Shown: positions 46,084-56,211, counted from the stretch's first letter. The stretch: DNA of 64,000 bases from Pseudomonas sp. dw_612 (GCF_018449725.1 NZ_JAAVVC010000023.1:62001-126000); one strand, 5' to 3'. Made by a program: numbers and translations. Notes: a model not told the origin generated them from the letters alone.

Positions 46084-46875
46084 GGGTACATATCCGTTTT
46101 TGCGGTAACGGCCTCTTATGGTTCCGCTCTTACAGCGGGTCACTTTGAAAAGCGCAAAGTAACCAAACGCTTTTCGCCCCTGACGTACGGTGCCTCGCCC
46201 AGGCTCGGCATGCCCTCACTCCGGTCCTGCTCCGTGGGCCCGCCGCCATCGGCCATCCATGGCCGGGGGCGGCTACCGCGGCATCCCTGCCGCGGTGCCC
46301 ACTGCGCAGAATCTGCGTTCGGCCTTCCGACGGGGCAGATCAAGGTCAAGGTCAAGATCAAAAGCCAAAGCCAAAGCAACGGCAAAGGCAACGGCAACGG
46401 CAACGACACGGCAAGATCAACAGCTTTGCGGGCAAGCCTCGCTCCTACAGGGGGGGCATCGATCATTCCTATGCTTCGCGTGGTAATACAGCCCGATACG
46501 CTCTGCTTCCCGGAAGTAAGCGTGGAGCGTCCATTGGGCCATTAACGATCGGTGGCTGGGTGTACGCGCAAAAAACCGGAACTCAGGCCGGCCGGCAGGC
46601 CGCCTCGCCGTGCGATGCACGCCCCCTCGAGAGGCCGAGTGGAGGTTCTGCGCAGTGGGCAACCCGGCATGGATGCCGGGTTAGCCGCCCCCGGCCATGG
46701 ATGGCCGATGGCGGCGGGCCCACGGAGCAGGACCGGAGCGCGGGCATGCCGAGCCTCAGCGAGGCACCGAACGAAAGGGGCAAAAGCGCTTTGGTTACTT
46801 TCGCGCTTTTCGAAAGTGACCCGCCGTAAGGGCGGAACCATAAGCCGCCATCACCGCAGCAACGGATATGTACCC
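46084..46875. repeat. Non-coding element with ~253-bp imperfect inverted arms
   Basis: Left arm about 46084-46336 and right arm about 46621-46875 are inverse copies at roughly 85-90 percent identity by eye. They start with GGGTACATATCCGTT / AACGGATATGTACCC at the outer ends. Each arm holds a local hairpin: ACCGCGGCA/TGCCGCGGT (46275-46296) on the left and AACCCGGCAT/ATGCCGGGTT (46661-46682) on the right. The 284-base core carries a hexanucleotide run and a REP fragment. The open frames across it mirror each other and are not credible genes. It fills most of the actP-gltA spacer. Confidence 0.85.
46337..46408 (+). repeat. Degenerate hexanucleotide tandem array
   Basis: About twelve 6-base units changing from AAGGTC/AAGATC through AAAGCC to GGCAAC, inside the core of the inverted element. 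Confidence 0.8.
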
Positions 46876-46951
46876 AGCAAGCACAAACAAAAACGGCCTC
46901 TATAAAGAGGCCGTTCCCGGTAAAGCGTAAGACGTTATCGCAAGACAGGTC

Positions 46952-48241
46952 TTATTTACGATCTTCCAGCTTGGTAATGTCACGCGACTCATAGCCAGTG
47001 TACAACTGGCGCGGACGGCCAATTTTATACGGGCTGGAGAGCATTTCTTTCCAGTGAGAGATCCAGCCGACAGTCCGTGCCAGGGCGAAGATCACGGTGA
47101 ACATGCTGGTTGGAATGCCGATCGCCTTGAGGATAATCCCCGAGTAGAAGTCGACGTTCGGGTACAGCGAGCGCTCAATGAAGTACGGATCGGTCAGGGC
47201 GATCTCTTCCAGGCGCATGGCCAGTTCGAGTTGCGGATCGTTGTTGATCCCCAGTTCCTTCAGTACTTCGTCGCAGGTCTGCTTCATGACGGTAGCGCGT
47301 GGGTCGCGGTTTTTGTAAACCCGGTGACCGAAGCCCATCAGTTTGAACGGATCGTTCTTGTCCTTGGCCTTGGCGATGAACTTGTCGATGTTCGATACAT
47401 CGCCAATTTCGTCCAGCATGGTCAGGACCGCTTCGTTCGCGCCGCCGTGGGCAGGGCCCCACAGTGCAGCGATACCGGCGGCGATACAGGCGAACGGGTT
47501 GGCACCCGAAGAACCTGCCAGGCGTACGGTCGACGTCGAAGCGTTTTGCTCGTGGTCGGCATGGAGGATGAAGATCCGGTCCATGGCCTTGGCGAGTACC
47601 GGGCTGATCGGTTTGATCTCGCACGGGGTGTTGAACATCATGTGCAGGAAGTTTTCCGCGTACGTCAGGTCGTTGCGCGGGTACATCATGGGTTGACCCA
47701 TGGAGTACTTGTAAACCATCGCTGCCAGGGTCGGCATCTTGGCAACCAGACGGATCGCGGAAATTTCGCGATGCTGCGGGTTATTGATGTCGAGGGAGTC
47801 GTGGTAGAAGGCCGAGAGGGCGCCGACTACACCGCACATGACGGCCATTGGGTGGGCATCGCGACGGAAGCCGTTGAAGAACGTCTTCAACTGCTCGTGG
47901 ACCATGGTGTGGTTCTTCACGGTGCTGACGAACTGGGCCTTCTGGTCTGCGGTCGGCAGTTCGCCGTTGAGCAGCAGATAGCAGGTTTCCAGGTAGTCCG
48001 ACTTTTCAGCCAGCTGTTCGATCGGGTAGCCGCGGTGCAGCAGGATGCCGTTGTCGCCGTCGATATAGGTGATCTTCGACTCGCAGGAAGCGGTCGACAT
48101 GAAGCCAGGGTCAAAGGTGAAACGGCCCGTGGCCGTCAGGCCCCGAACATCAATAACATCGGGACCAACGGTGCCGGTTAAAATGGGCAGCTCGACGGGG
48201 GCTGCGCCCTCGATGATCAACTGCGCTTTTTTGTCAGCCAT
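46952..48241 (-). CDS. gltA: Citrate synthase
   Basis: 429 residues, the type II (hexameric, NADH-sensitive) length. Active-site segments are present: [25 protein letters not shown] and [10 protein letters not shown] hold the two catalytic histidines and the aspartate. It condenses oxaloacetate and acetyl-CoA. An ideal AGGAGG ribosome binding site lies seven bases before the ATG, and a sigma70 promoter (TTGACA, 16 bases, TATAGT) lies upstream. It is divergent from sdhC. Confidence 0.98.
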   Translation of the reverse strand: MADKKAQLIIEGAAPVELPILTGTVGPDVIDVRGLTATGRFTFDPGFMSTASCESKITYIDGDNGILLHRGYPIEQLAEKSDYLETCYLLLNGELPTADQKAQFVSTVKNHTMVHEQLKTFFNGFRRDAHPMAVMCGVVGALSAFYHDSLDINNPQHREISAIRLVAKMPTLAAMVYKYSMGQPMMYPRNDLTYAENFLHMMFNTPCEIKPISPVLAKAMDRIFILHADHEQNASTSTVRLAGSSGANPFACIAAGIAALWGPAHGGANEAVLTMLDEIGDVSNIDKFIAKAKDKNDPFKLMGFGHRVYKNRDPRATVMKQTCDEVLKELGINNDPQLELAMRLEEIALTDPYFIERSLYPNVDFYSGIILKAIGIPTSMFTVIFALARTVGWISHWKEMLSSPYKIGRPRQLYTGYESRDITKLEDRK

Positions 48242-48299
48242 GTGGCCTCCTATTTATGCTTGAAATCATCAGACAGACCCCCCACGCAGGGCCCGCACC

Positions 48300-48327
48300 A
48301 CTATAGTGAGATAAATTCGAATGTCAA
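48300..48327 (-). promoter_or_regulatory. gltA sigma70 promoter
   Basis: On the minus strand: -35 TTGACA (48322-48327), 16-base spacer, -10 TATAGT (48300-48305). It is a near-consensus promoter about 60 bases upstream of the gltA start. Confidence 0.85.
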
Positions 48328-48441
48328 TTTGCCTAAAGTCTTGCTCCAGAAGGCTTTAACCGGACTTTTTCCTCGAAATTACCTGCCATTTACGCCTTTT
48401 ATCCGACTTGTGCAATGAGCTATTAGGGGAAGGTGATTGCG

Positions 48442-48470
48442 TTGTCATTAGTAGCCTAACTGTCTATACT
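48442..48470 (+). promoter_or_regulatory. sdhCDAB sigma70 promoter
   Basis: -35 TTGTCA (48442-48447), exactly 17 bases, -10 TATACT (48465-48470). Predicted start near 48477, giving a leader of about 114 bases before sdhC. Confidence 0.82.
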
Positions 48471-48551
48471 CGGCCACCGACCGCCAGGGGCTTTTGGGCC
48501 TGCTTTGCTGGGGGTCGCATCCCTGGGTGGTGGTTACCTGACCAGTGCACT

Positions 48552-48581
48552 CCCCAACAACTTTGCCCTGATTGTTAGGGG
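48552..48581 (+). promoter_or_regulatory. Hairpin covering the sdhC ribosome binding site
   Basis: CCCCAACAA (48552-48560) pairs with TTGTT-A-GGGG (48572-48581, one bulged A). The AGGGG of this arm is the sdhC Shine-Dalgarno, nine bases before the GTG start. Confidence 0.55.
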
Positions 48582-48590
48582 CTCTTCAGT

Positions 48591-48977
48591 GTGAAAAAAG
48601 CCGTGAAAAGCCAACGACCTGTAAACCTAGACCTAAGGACCATCAAACTCCCCATCACCGGCGTTACGTCGTTTCTTCACCGTGTTTCCGGCATCATCCT
48701 CTTCCTGGGCATTGGCTTCATGCTGTACGCATTGAGCAAATCCTTGGGTTCCGAGGAAGGTTTTGCCGACGTGAAGGCAACCTTGACCAGCCCGCTGGCC
48801 AAGTTCGTAGCATGGGGCCTCCTGTCCGCTCTGCTGTATCACCTGGTAGCCGGTGTGCGCCATTTGATCATGGACATGGGCATCGGTGAGACGCTGGAAG
48901 GCGGCAAGCTGGGCTCGAAAATCATTATCGCCGTGTCTGCGGTGTTGATCGTTCTGGCGGGAGTTTGGATATGGTAA
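48591..48977 (+). CDS. sdhC: Succinate dehydrogenase cytochrome b556 subunit
   Basis: 128 residues, three TM helices, with GTG start at 48591. Conserved LPITGVTSFLHRVSGIILF (Ser/Arg quinone-site residues) and HLVAGVRHLIMD, where the heme-ligand His lies. It anchors SdhAB and binds heme b and ubiquinone with SdhD. The leader has a hairpin over the ribosome binding site. It overlaps sdhD by seven bases. Confidence 0.95.
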   Translation: MKKAVKSQRPVNLDLRTIKLPITGVTSFLHRVSGIILFLGIGFMLYALSKSLGSEEGFADVKATLTSPLAKFVAWGLLSALLYHLVAGVRHLIMDMGIGETLEGGKLGSKIIIAVSAVLIVLAGVWIW

Positions 48978-49339
48978 CCAGCGTTACGAACCTGTCGCGT
49001 TCGGGCCTCTATGACTGGATGGCCCAGCGTGTGTCTGCGGTTGTTCTCGCGGCTTATTTCATCTTCCTGATCGGATACCTCGCTACGCACCCTGGCATTG
49101 GCTACGCCCAATGGCACGAACTGTTTGCAAGCAACGGGATGCGTATCTTCAGTCTGCTGGCCCTGGTGGCCCTGGGCGCTCACGCCTGGGTTGGCATGTG
49201 GACCATCGCGACCGACTACCTGACGCCGATGGCGCTGGGCAAGTCCGCGACTGCAGTACGTTTCCTCTTCCAGGCAGTATGCGGCGTTGCGATGTTCGCC
49301 TACTTCGTCTGGGGTGTGCAGATTCTTTGGGGTATCTGA
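48971..49339 (+). CDS. sdhD: Succinate dehydrogenase membrane anchor subunit
   Basis: 122 residues with three TM helices. YDWMAQRVSAVVLAAYFIF and the ALGAHAWVGMWTIATDY helix contain the conserved quinone-site Asp/Tyr and heme-side His residues of the family. Start ATG 48971 (MVTSVTN) is preferred to TTG 48965; GGGAG lies upstream. Its stop is three bases before sdhA. Confidence 0.94.
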   Translation: MVTSVTNLSRSGLYDWMAQRVSAVVLAAYFIFLIGYLATHPGIGYAQWHELFASNGMRIFSLLALVALGAHAWVGMWTIATDYLTPMALGKSATAVRFLFQAVCGVAMFAYFVWGVQILWGI

Positions 49340-49342
49340 TTC

Positions 49343-51118
49343 ATGTCTACTACAGTTAATACGCTTTCGTTCGACGCCATCATCGTTGGCGGCGGCGGTG
49401 CCGGCATGCGCGCTGCCCTGCAGCTGGCACAGGGCGGTCACAAGACTGCCGTCGTTACCAAGGTTTTCCCGACTCGCTCGCACACCGTATCCGCCCAGGG
49501 TGGCATCACCTGCGCCATCGCTTCTGCAGATCCGAACGATGACTGGCGCTGGCACATGTACGATACCGTCAAGGGTTCCGACTATATCGGTGACCAGGAC
49601 GCTATCGAATACATGTGTTCCGTAGGCCCGGAAGCGGTTTTCGAGCTCGAGCACATGGGCTTGCCGTTCTCCCGTACCGAACAGGGCCGCATTTATCAGC
49701 GTCCGTTCGGCGGTCAGTCGAAAGACTTCGGTAAAGGTGGCCAGGCTGCCCGTACCTGCGCCGCTGCCGACCGTACCGGTCACGCACTGCTGCACACCCT
49801 GTACCAGGCCAACCTGAAGGCCGGCACCGTATTCCTCAACGAATACTACGGCGTCGATCTGGTGAAGAACGAAGACGGTGCCTTTGTCGGCATGATCGTC
49901 ATCTGTATCGAAACCGGCGAAACCTCCTACGTCCGCGCGAACGCCACCGTATTGGCGACCGGCGGTGCAGGCCGTATCTACTCGTCCACCACCAATGCCC
50001 TGATCAACACCGGTGACGGCGTCGGCATGGCCCTGCGTGCTGGCGTGCCGGTACAAGACATTGAAATGTGGCAGTTCCACCCGACCGGCATCGCCGGCGC
50101 CGGTGTACTGGTTACAGAAGGTTGCCGCGGTGAAGGCGGTTACCTGATCAACAAGCACGGCGAGCGTTTCATGGAGCGTTATGCTCCGAACGCCAAAGAC
50201 CTTGCAGGTCGTGACGTGGTTGCTCGCTCGATGGTTAAAGAAATCATCGCCGGCAACGGTTGCGGTCCGGATGGCGACCACGTAATGCTGAAACTCGATC
50301 ACCTCGGTGAAGAAGTTCTGCACAGCCGTCTGCCAGGCATCATGGAACTGTCCAAGACCTTCGCCCACGTCGATCCAGCCGTGTCGCCGATCCCGGTCGT
50401 TCCAACCTGCCACTATATGATGGGCGGCGTGCCGACCAACATTCATGGTCAGGCCATCACTCAGGACGCTGAAGGCGTCGACCAGATCATTCCAGGCCTG
50501 TTCGCTGTAGGCGAAGTGGCTTGCGTATCGGTTCACGGTGCCAACCGTCTGGGCGGCAACTCGCTGCTCGACCTCGTGGTATTCGGTCGTGCCGCCGGCC
50601 TGTTCCTGGAACAGACCCTGAAAGAAGGCGTCGACTACGCTCGCCCACGCCAGTCCGACATCGACGCTGCCCTGGCACGTCTCGATGGCCTGAACGCGCG
50701 GACCGAAGGCGAAGACGTCGCCACCCTGCGTAAAGAACTGCAAAGCTGCATGCAGAACTACTTCGGTGTGTTCCGTACCGGCGAATACATGCAGAAGGGT
50801 ATTGCCCAGCTCGCTGACCTGCGTGGCCGTATCGCCAACGTCAAGATCAACGACAAGAGCCAGGCGTTCAACACCGCTCGTATCGAAGCCCTGGAACTGC
50901 AAAACCTGCTGGAAGTGGCCGAAGCCACCGCCATCGCTGCAGAAATCCGCAAAGAGTCCCGCGGCGCTCACGCCCGTGAAGACTTCGAAGACCGCGACGA
51001 CGAAAACTGGCTGTGCCACACCCTGTTCTTCCCGGGTGACAAGCGCGTAACCAAGCGTGCCGTGAACTTCTCGCCGAAGACTGTTCCGACTTTTGAACCT
51101 AAGATTCGGACTTATTAA
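49343..51118 (+). CDS. sdhA: Succinate dehydrogenase flavoprotein subunit
   Basis: 591 residues. The FAD-binding GGGGAGM is at 16-22, covalent FAD attaches to His47 ([10 protein letters not shown]), and the substrate region has HPTGIAGAG and the [12 protein letters not shown] segment. It oxidises succinate to fumarate in the cytoplasmic part of complex II. sdhB follows 11 bases later. Confidence 0.98.
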   Translation: MSTTVNTLSFDAIIVGGGGAGMRAALQLAQGGHKTAVVTKVFPTRSHTVSAQGGITCAIASADPNDDWRWHMYDTVKGSDYIGDQDAIEYMCSVGPEAVFELEHMGLPFSRTEQGRIYQRPFGGQSKDFGKGGQAARTCAAADRTGHALLHTLYQANLKAGTVFLNEYYGVDLVKNEDGAFVGMIVICIETGETSYVRANATVLATGGAGRIYSSTTNALINTGDGVGMALRAGVPVQDIEMWQFHPTGIAGAGVLVTEGCRGEGGYLINKHGERFMERYAPNAKDLAGRDVVARSMVKEIIAGNGCGPDGDHVMLKLDHLGEEVLHSRLPGIMELSKTFAHVDPAVSPIPVVPTCHYMMGGVPTNIHGQAITQDAEGVDQIIPGLFAVGEVACVSVHGANRLGGNSLLDLVVFGRAAGLFLEQTLKEGVDYARPRQSDIDAALARLDGLNARTEGEDVATLRKELQSCMQNYFGVFRTGEYMQKGIAQLADLRGRIANVKINDKSQAFNTARIEALELQNLLEVAEATAIAAEIRKESRGAHAREDFEDRDDENWLCHTLFFPGDKRVTKRAVNFSPKTVPTFEPKIRTY

Positions 51119-51129
51119 GGGTGGCTGCC

Positions 51130-51834
51130 ATGTTGAAAGTCAGTGTTTATCGCTACAACCCTGATCAGGACGCCGCGCCGTTCATGCAGGAATTCCAGGT
51201 CGATACCGGTGGTAAAGACCTGATGGTGCTGGACGTGCTGGCCCTGATCAAAGAGCAGGACGAAGGTTTCTCCTATCGTCGCTCTTGCCGTGAAGGTGTT
51301 TGCGGTTCCGACGGCATGAACATCAACGGCAAAAACGGCCTGGCGTGCGTAACGCCGCTGTCCGCTGTCGTAAAAGGTAACAAGCTGATCGTTCGTCCTC
51401 TGCCTGGTTTGCCGGTTATCCGTGACCTGGTCGTCGATATGAGCATCTTCTACAAGCAATACGAGAAGGTGAAGCCATTCCTGCAGAACGACACGCCGGC
51501 TCCGGCCATCGAGCGTCTGCAGACTCCAGAAGAGCGTGAAAAGCTAGACGGTCTGTACGAGTGCATCCTGTGCGCTTGCTGCTCGACCTCTTGCCCGTCC
51601 TTCTGGTGGAACCCGGACAAGTTCCTGGGTCCAGCTGCCCTGCTGCAAGCGTACCGCTTCCTGGCAGACAGCCGTGACACCAAGACTGCCGAGCGTTTGT
51701 CTTCGCTGGATGACCCGTTCAGCGTATTCCGCTGCCGCGGGATCATGAACTGCGTCAACGTCTGCCCGAAAGGCCTGAACCCGACTAAGGCCATCGGACA
51801 CGTACGTAACATGCTGCTGCAAAGCGGCGTGTGA
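51130..51834 (+). CDS. sdhB: Succinate dehydrogenase iron-sulfur subunit
   Basis: 234 residues. The [2Fe-2S] motif has Cys53, Cys58, Asp61 and Cys73, where the aspartate is the known E. coli-type variation. The C-terminal ferredoxin domain has CILCACCSTSCP and CRGIMNCVNVCPKGLNP for the [4Fe-4S] and [3Fe-4S] clusters. ATG 51130 gives the standard start MLKVSVYRYN; a GTG three codons upstream is less likely. Confidence 0.97.
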   Translation: MLKVSVYRYNPDQDAAPFMQEFQVDTGGKDLMVLDVLALIKEQDEGFSYRRSCREGVCGSDGMNINGKNGLACVTPLSAVVKGNKLIVRPLPGLPVIRDLVVDMSIFYKQYEKVKPFLQNDTPAPAIERLQTPEEREKLDGLYECILCACCSTSCPSFWWNPDKFLGPAALLQAYRFLADSRDTKTAERLSSLDDPFSVFRCRGIMNCVNVCPKGLNPTKAIGHVRNMLLQSGV

Positions 51835-51872
51835 TTCAGGCAGTAAACGCAGCACCGCTGTACCCGTAGATG

Positions 51873-51908
51873 CTACGGCGCAGGCTTCAACCGGCGCCGT
51901 AGTTTTAA
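51873..51908 (+). terminator. Hairpin with T run between sdhB and sucA
   Basis: CTACGGCGC (51873-51881) / GCGCCGTAG (51894-51902) followed by TTTT. It may terminate part of sdh transcription in the 260-base spacer before sucA. Confidence 0.65.
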
Positions 51909-52094
51909 CCTGAGCAGCAGCCCATAAAGCTGCCGCTCGTATTTTGAAGAAATGAGACAAGCAGGGGCATCCGGGCTGGTACCCGGACTATCAGCGTGAT
52001 CCTAAGTGGCTTGTTTTGGTCGCTGCATTCGGACTTCTGCAAGTTTGCTCGGTGTCGACGCCGGTGGTGTTCCCCTAACCGAGGGTGACCAAGC

Positions 52095-54926
52095 ATGCAA
52101 GAAAGCGTGATGCAGCGCATGTGGAACAGCGCCTACCTATCCGGTAGTAACGCTGCCTATGTGGAAGAGCTCTATGAGCTCTACCTGCACGACCCTAACG
52201 CTGTGCCAGAAGAGTGGCGCACCTACTTTCAGAAGTTGCCCGCTGACGGCAACACTGCCACCGATGTTTCGCACTCCACAATTCGCGATCATTTCGTCTT
52301 GCTGGCAAAGAACCAGCGCCGCGCACAACCGGTTTCCGCCGGCAGCGTGAGCAGTGAGCACGAGAAGAAGCAAGTTGAAGTGCTGCGATTGATCCAGGCC
52401 TACCGTATGCGTGGCCACCAGGCAGCCCAGCTTGACCCGCTGGGGCTGTGGCAGCGTCCTGCACCTGCAGACCTGTCGATCAATCATTACGGCTTGACCA
52501 ATGCCGATCTTGATACGACCTTCCGTGCCGGCGACCTGTTCATCGGCAAAGAGGAGGCGAGCCTACGCGAAATTCACGAAGCGTTGCAGCAGACATATTG
52601 CCGCACCATTGGCGCTGAATTCACGCACATCACCGATTCCGAGCAGCGTCACTGGTTCCAGCAGCGTCTGGAAAGCGTGCGTGGCCGTCCAACGTACTCC
52701 GCCGACATCAAGAGCCACCTGCTCGAACGCGTCACTGCCGGCGAAGGTCTGGAAAAATACCTGGGCACCAAATACCCGGGTACCAAGCGCTTCGGTCTGG
52801 AAGGCGGCGAAAGCCTGATTCCGATGCTCGACGAGCTGATCCAGCGTTCCGGTTCCTACGGCACCAAGGAAATCGTGATCGGCATGGCCCACCGTGGCCG
52901 TCTCAACGTGCTGGTCAACACCTTCGGCAAGAACCCGCGCGAGTTGTTCGACGAGTTCGAAGGCAAGAAGAAGGTCGAGCTGGGTTCCGGTGACGTTAAG
53001 TATCACCAGGGCTTCTCGTCCAACGTCATGACCACCGGCGGTGAAGTTCACCTGGCCATGGCCTTCAACCCGTCCCACCTGGAAATCGTTTCTCCAGTGG
53101 TCGAGGGTTCGGTTCGCGCCCGTCAGGATCGTCGTAACGATCCTACCGGCGAGAAGGTTCTGCCGATCTCCATCCACGGTGACGCGGCATTCGCCGGTCA
53201 GGGCGTGGTGATGGAAACCTTCCAGATGTCGCAGACCCGCGGTTTCAAAACCGGCGGCACCGTGCACATCGTGATCAACAACCAGGTCGGTTTCACCATC
53301 AGCAACCCGCTGGACTCGCGGTCCACCGAGTACGCCACCGACGTCGCGAAAATGATCCAGGCGCCGATCCTCCATGTAAATGGTGATGATCCGGAAGCCG
53401 TATTGTTCGTGACCCAGCTGGCCATCGACTACCGCATGCAGTTCAAGCGTGACGTGGTAATCGACCTGGTCTGCTACCGTCGTCGCGGCCACAACGAAGC
53501 TGACGAGCCTAGCGGCACCCAGCCTCTGATGTACCAGCAGATCGCCAAGCAGCGCACCACCCGAGAGTTGTACGCCGAACGCCTGACCCAGGCCGGTGTG
53601 GTGGATGATGAGCGCGTTCAGGCCAAGATCGACGAGTACCGCAACGCGCTGGACAACGGTCTGCATGTTGTGAAAAGCCTGGTCAAAGAGCCGAACAAAG
53701 AGTTGTTCGTGGACTGGCGTCCGTACCTGGGCCACGCCTGGACTGCACGTCACGACACGCGTTTCGACCTGAAAACCTTGCAGGAACTGTCCGCCAAGCT
53801 GCTGGAAATTCCGGAAGGCTTCGTGGTTCAGCGCCAGGTCTCGAAGATCTACGAAGACCGTCAGAAAATGCAAGTCGGCGGCCTGCCGATCAACTGGGGT
53901 TACGCCGAAACCATGGCGTACGCGACCCTGGCGTTCGAAGGTCACCCGATCCGCATGACCGGTCAGGACATCGGCCGCGGTACGTTCTCGCACCGTCACG
54001 CTGTGTTGCACAACCAGAAAGATTCCGGCAGCTACATTCCGCTGCAGAACCTGTACAAAGGCCAGCCACGTTTCGACCTGTACGATTCGTTCCTGTCCGA
54101 AGAAGCCGTACTGGCGTTCGAATACGGTTACTCGACCACCACGCCTGAGGCGCTGGTGATCTGGGAAGCCCAGTTCGGCGATTTCGCCAACGGTGCCCAG
54201 GTGGTTATCGACCAGTTCATCACCAGTGGCGAGCACAAGTGGGGCCGTCTCTGCGGTCTGACGATGCTGCTGCCGCACGGTTATGAAGGCCAGGGCCCGG
54301 AGCACTCTTCGGCACGTCTGGAGCGTTACCTGCAACTGTGCGCCGAGCACAACATTCAGGTAGCGGTACCGACCACGCCGGCCCAGATCTACCACTTGCT
54401 GCGTCGTCAGGTGATTCGCCCGCTGCGCAAGCCATTGATCGTTCTGACTCCGAAGTCGCTGTTGCGTCACAAGCTCGCCATATCGACCCTGGAAGATCTG
54501 GCCGAAGGTTCGTTCCAGACCGTGATCCCGGAAATCGATGCCCAAGACCCGAAAAAGGTCGAGCGCATTGTTCTGTGTAGCGGCAAGGTCTACTACGACC
54601 TGCTGGAAAAACGCCGTGCCGAAGGTCGTGATGACATCGCCATCGTGCGTATCGAGCAGCTGTACCCATTCCCTGAGGACGACTTGAACGAAGTCCTGGC
54701 TCCGTACACCAACCTCAAACATATCGTTTGGTGTCAGGAAGAGCCGATGAACCAGGGTGCCTGGTACTGCAGCCAACACCACATGCGTCGCATCGTTGGC
54801 AATCACAACAAGGCACTCGTTCTCGAGTACGCCGGCCGTGATGCTTCCGCTGCACCGGCTTGTGGTTATGCATCGATGCACGCTGAGCAGCAGGAAAAAC
54901 TGTTGCAAGACGCGTTTACCGTTTAA
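52095..54926 (+). CDS. sucA: 2-Oxoglutarate dehydrogenase E1 component
   Basis: 943 residues, full length, ThDP-dependent. The N-terminal core-binding stretch is MWNSAYLSGSNAAYVEELYELY; the ThDP motif runs from HGDAAFAGQGVV to NNQVGFT (about residues 358-400). It decarboxylates 2-oxoglutarate and transfers succinyl to SucB lipoate. GAGGG precedes the ATG. sucB follows after 42 bases. Confidence 0.98.
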   Translation: MQESVMQRMWNSAYLSGSNAAYVEELYELYLHDPNAVPEEWRTYFQKLPADGNTATDVSHSTIRDHFVLLAKNQRRAQPVSAGSVSSEHEKKQVEVLRLIQAYRMRGHQAAQLDPLGLWQRPAPADLSINHYGLTNADLDTTFRAGDLFIGKEEASLREIHEALQQTYCRTIGAEFTHITDSEQRHWFQQRLESVRGRPTYSADIKSHLLERVTAGEGLEKYLGTKYPGTKRFGLEGGESLIPMLDELIQRSGSYGTKEIVIGMAHRGRLNVLVNTFGKNPRELFDEFEGKKKVELGSGDVKYHQGFSSNVMTTGGEVHLAMAFNPSHLEIVSPVVEGSVRARQDRRNDPTGEKVLPISIHGDAAFAGQGVVMETFQMSQTRGFKTGGTVHIVINNQVGFTISNPLDSRSTEYATDVAKMIQAPILHVNGDDPEAVLFVTQLAIDYRMQFKRDVVIDLVCYRRRGHNEADEPSGTQPLMYQQIAKQRTTRELYAERLTQAGVVDDERVQAKIDEYRNALDNGLHVVKSLVKEPNKELFVDWRPYLGHAWTARHDTRFDLKTLQELSAKLLEIPEGFVVQRQVSKIYEDRQKMQVGGLPINWGYAETMAYATLAFEGHPIRMTGQDIGRGTFSHRHAVLHNQKDSGSYIPLQNLYKGQPRFDLYDSFLSEEAVLAFEYGYSTTTPEALVIWEAQFGDFANGAQVVIDQFITSGEHKWGRLCGLTMLLPHGYEGQGPEHSSARLERYLQLCAEHNIQVAVPTTPAQIYHLLRRQVIRPLRKPLIVLTPKSLLRHKLAISTLEDLAEGSFQTVIPEIDAQDPKKVERIVLCSGKVYYDLLEKRRAEGRDDIAIVRIEQLYPFPEDDLNEVLAPYTNLKHIVWCQEEPMNQGAWYCSQHHMRRIVGNHNKALVLEYAGRDASAAPACGYASMHAEQQEKLLQDAFTV

Positions 54927-54968
54927 CGCCTTCGCGCACCTGAAACCGAATTTAAGGACCCACAGATA

Positions 54969-56192
54969 ATGGCTATCGAAATCAAAGCCCCCACTTTCCC
55001 GGAATCGGTTGCCGATGGCACCGTTGCCACCTGGCACAAAAAACCAGGCGACGCCGTCAAGCGTGATGACCTGATCGTCGATATCGAAACCGACAAAGTG
55101 GTACTGGAAGTGTTGGCCACCGCCGATGGCGTGCTGGGCGCTATCGTCAAGAACGAAGGCGACACCGTTCTGTCCGACGAAGTCCTGGGCTCGATCGAAG
55201 CGGGCGGCGCTGCTGCTGCCGCTCCGGCTGCTGCCGCTGCTCCGGCCGCTGCACAAGCTGCTGCTCCGGCTGCCGAAGGCGAAGACGATCCTGTTGCTGC
55301 ACCGGCTGCTCGCAAGCTGGCTGAAGAAAACGGCATCAACATCGCTTCCGTTGCCGGCACCGGCAAGGGCGGTCGTGTGACCAAGGAAGACGTGGTAGCC
55401 GCTGTTGCTGCCAAGAAAGCCGCTCCGGCTGCCGCGCCTGCCAAGGCCGCTGCTCCGGCTGCCGCTGCTCCTGTGTTCGCCGCTGGCGACCGCATCGAGA
55501 AGCGCGTACCGATGACCCGCGTGCGGGCCACCGTTGCCAAGCGTCTGGTAGAAGCTCAGTCGAACATGGCGATGCTGACCACGTTCAACGAAGTCGACAT
55601 GACCGAAGTCATGGCCCTGCGTTCGAAGTACAAAGACCTGTTCGAGAAGTCCCACAACGGCGTGCGTCTGGGCTTCATGTCGTTCTTCGTCAAGGCTGCC
55701 ACCGAAGCGCTGAAACGCTTCCCGGCTGTCAACGCGTCGATCGACGGTGCTGACATCGTTTACCACGGTTATGCCGACGTCGGCGTGGCTGTTTCCAGCG
55801 ACCGCGGCCTGGTTGTACCGGTTCTGCGTAACGCCGAGCTGATGAGCCTGGCTGAAATCGAAGGCGGCATCGCCGCTTTCGGCAAGAAGGCTCGCGACGG
55901 CAAGCTGTCGATGGACGAAATGACCGGTGGTACGTTCACCATCACCAACGGTGGTACCTTCGGTTCGATGATGTCGACTCCGATCGTCAACCCGCCGCAA
56001 GCGGCCATCCTGGGCATGCACAACATTTTGCAGCGTCCTATGGCGATCAACGGTCAGGTCGTTATCCGTCCGATGATGTACCTGGCTCTGTCCTACGATC
56101 ACCGTCTGATCGATGGCAAAGAAGCTGTGACCTTCCTGGTTACCATCAAGAACCTGCTGGAAGACCCGGCTCGTTTGCTGCTGGATATCTGA
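54969..56192 (+). CDS. sucB: 2-Oxoglutarate dehydrogenase E2, dihydrolipoyl succinyltransferase
   Basis: 407 residues: a lipoyl domain (1-75, Lys43 in [11 protein letters not shown]), an Ala/Pro-rich linker, the peripheral-subunit-binding domain (about 109-145), a second Ala/Pro linker and the catalytic domain, whose [11 protein letters not shown] near the C-terminus holds the active-site His and Asp. It forms the core of the complex. Confidence 0.97.
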   Translation: MAIEIKAPTFPESVADGTVATWHKKPGDAVKRDDLIVDIETDKVVLEVLATADGVLGAIVKNEGDTVLSDEVLGSIEAGGAAAAAPAAAAAPAAAQAAAPAAEGEDDPVAAPAARKLAEENGINIASVAGTGKGGRVTKEDVVAAVAAKKAAPAAAPAKAAAPAAAAPVFAAGDRIEKRVPMTRVRATVAKRLVEAQSNMAMLTTFNEVDMTEVMALRSKYKDLFEKSHNGVRLGFMSFFVKAATEALKRFPAVNASIDGADIVYHGYADVGVAVSSDRGLVVPVLRNAELMSLAEIEGGIAAFGKKARDGKLSMDEMTGGTFTITNGGTFGSMMSTPIVNPPQAAILGMHNILQRPMAINGQVVIRPMMYLALSYDHRLIDGKEAVTFLVTIKNLLEDPARLLLDI

Positions 56193-56211
56193 TAGAAGCA
56201 GCTGCAGGTTT

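Noticed and set aside
46337-46408. Possible CRISPR-like or protein-coding repeat
   Set aside because: Units are six bases long with no spacers, and no cas gene is near. It is a simple tandem array.
46060-46905. Several short open frames on both strands inside the inverted-repeat element
   Set aside because: They are mirror images of each other across the arms, have biased Arg/Pro/Gly composition and lack start signals, so they are better explained as repeat DNA.
51130-51834. Aspartate in place of a cysteine in the SdhB [2Fe-2S] motif
   Set aside because: The same Asp ligand is present in E. coli SdhB and other functional enzymes.
52563-56102. Very long open frame (over 1,100 codons) on the minus strand opposite sucA-sucB
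   Set aside because: It mirrors two well-conserved TCA genes and arises from their GC-rich codon bias. The translation shows no family and no ribosome binding site. The same holds for the long antisense frame over sdhDA (48839-51019) and over gcl (32851-34755).
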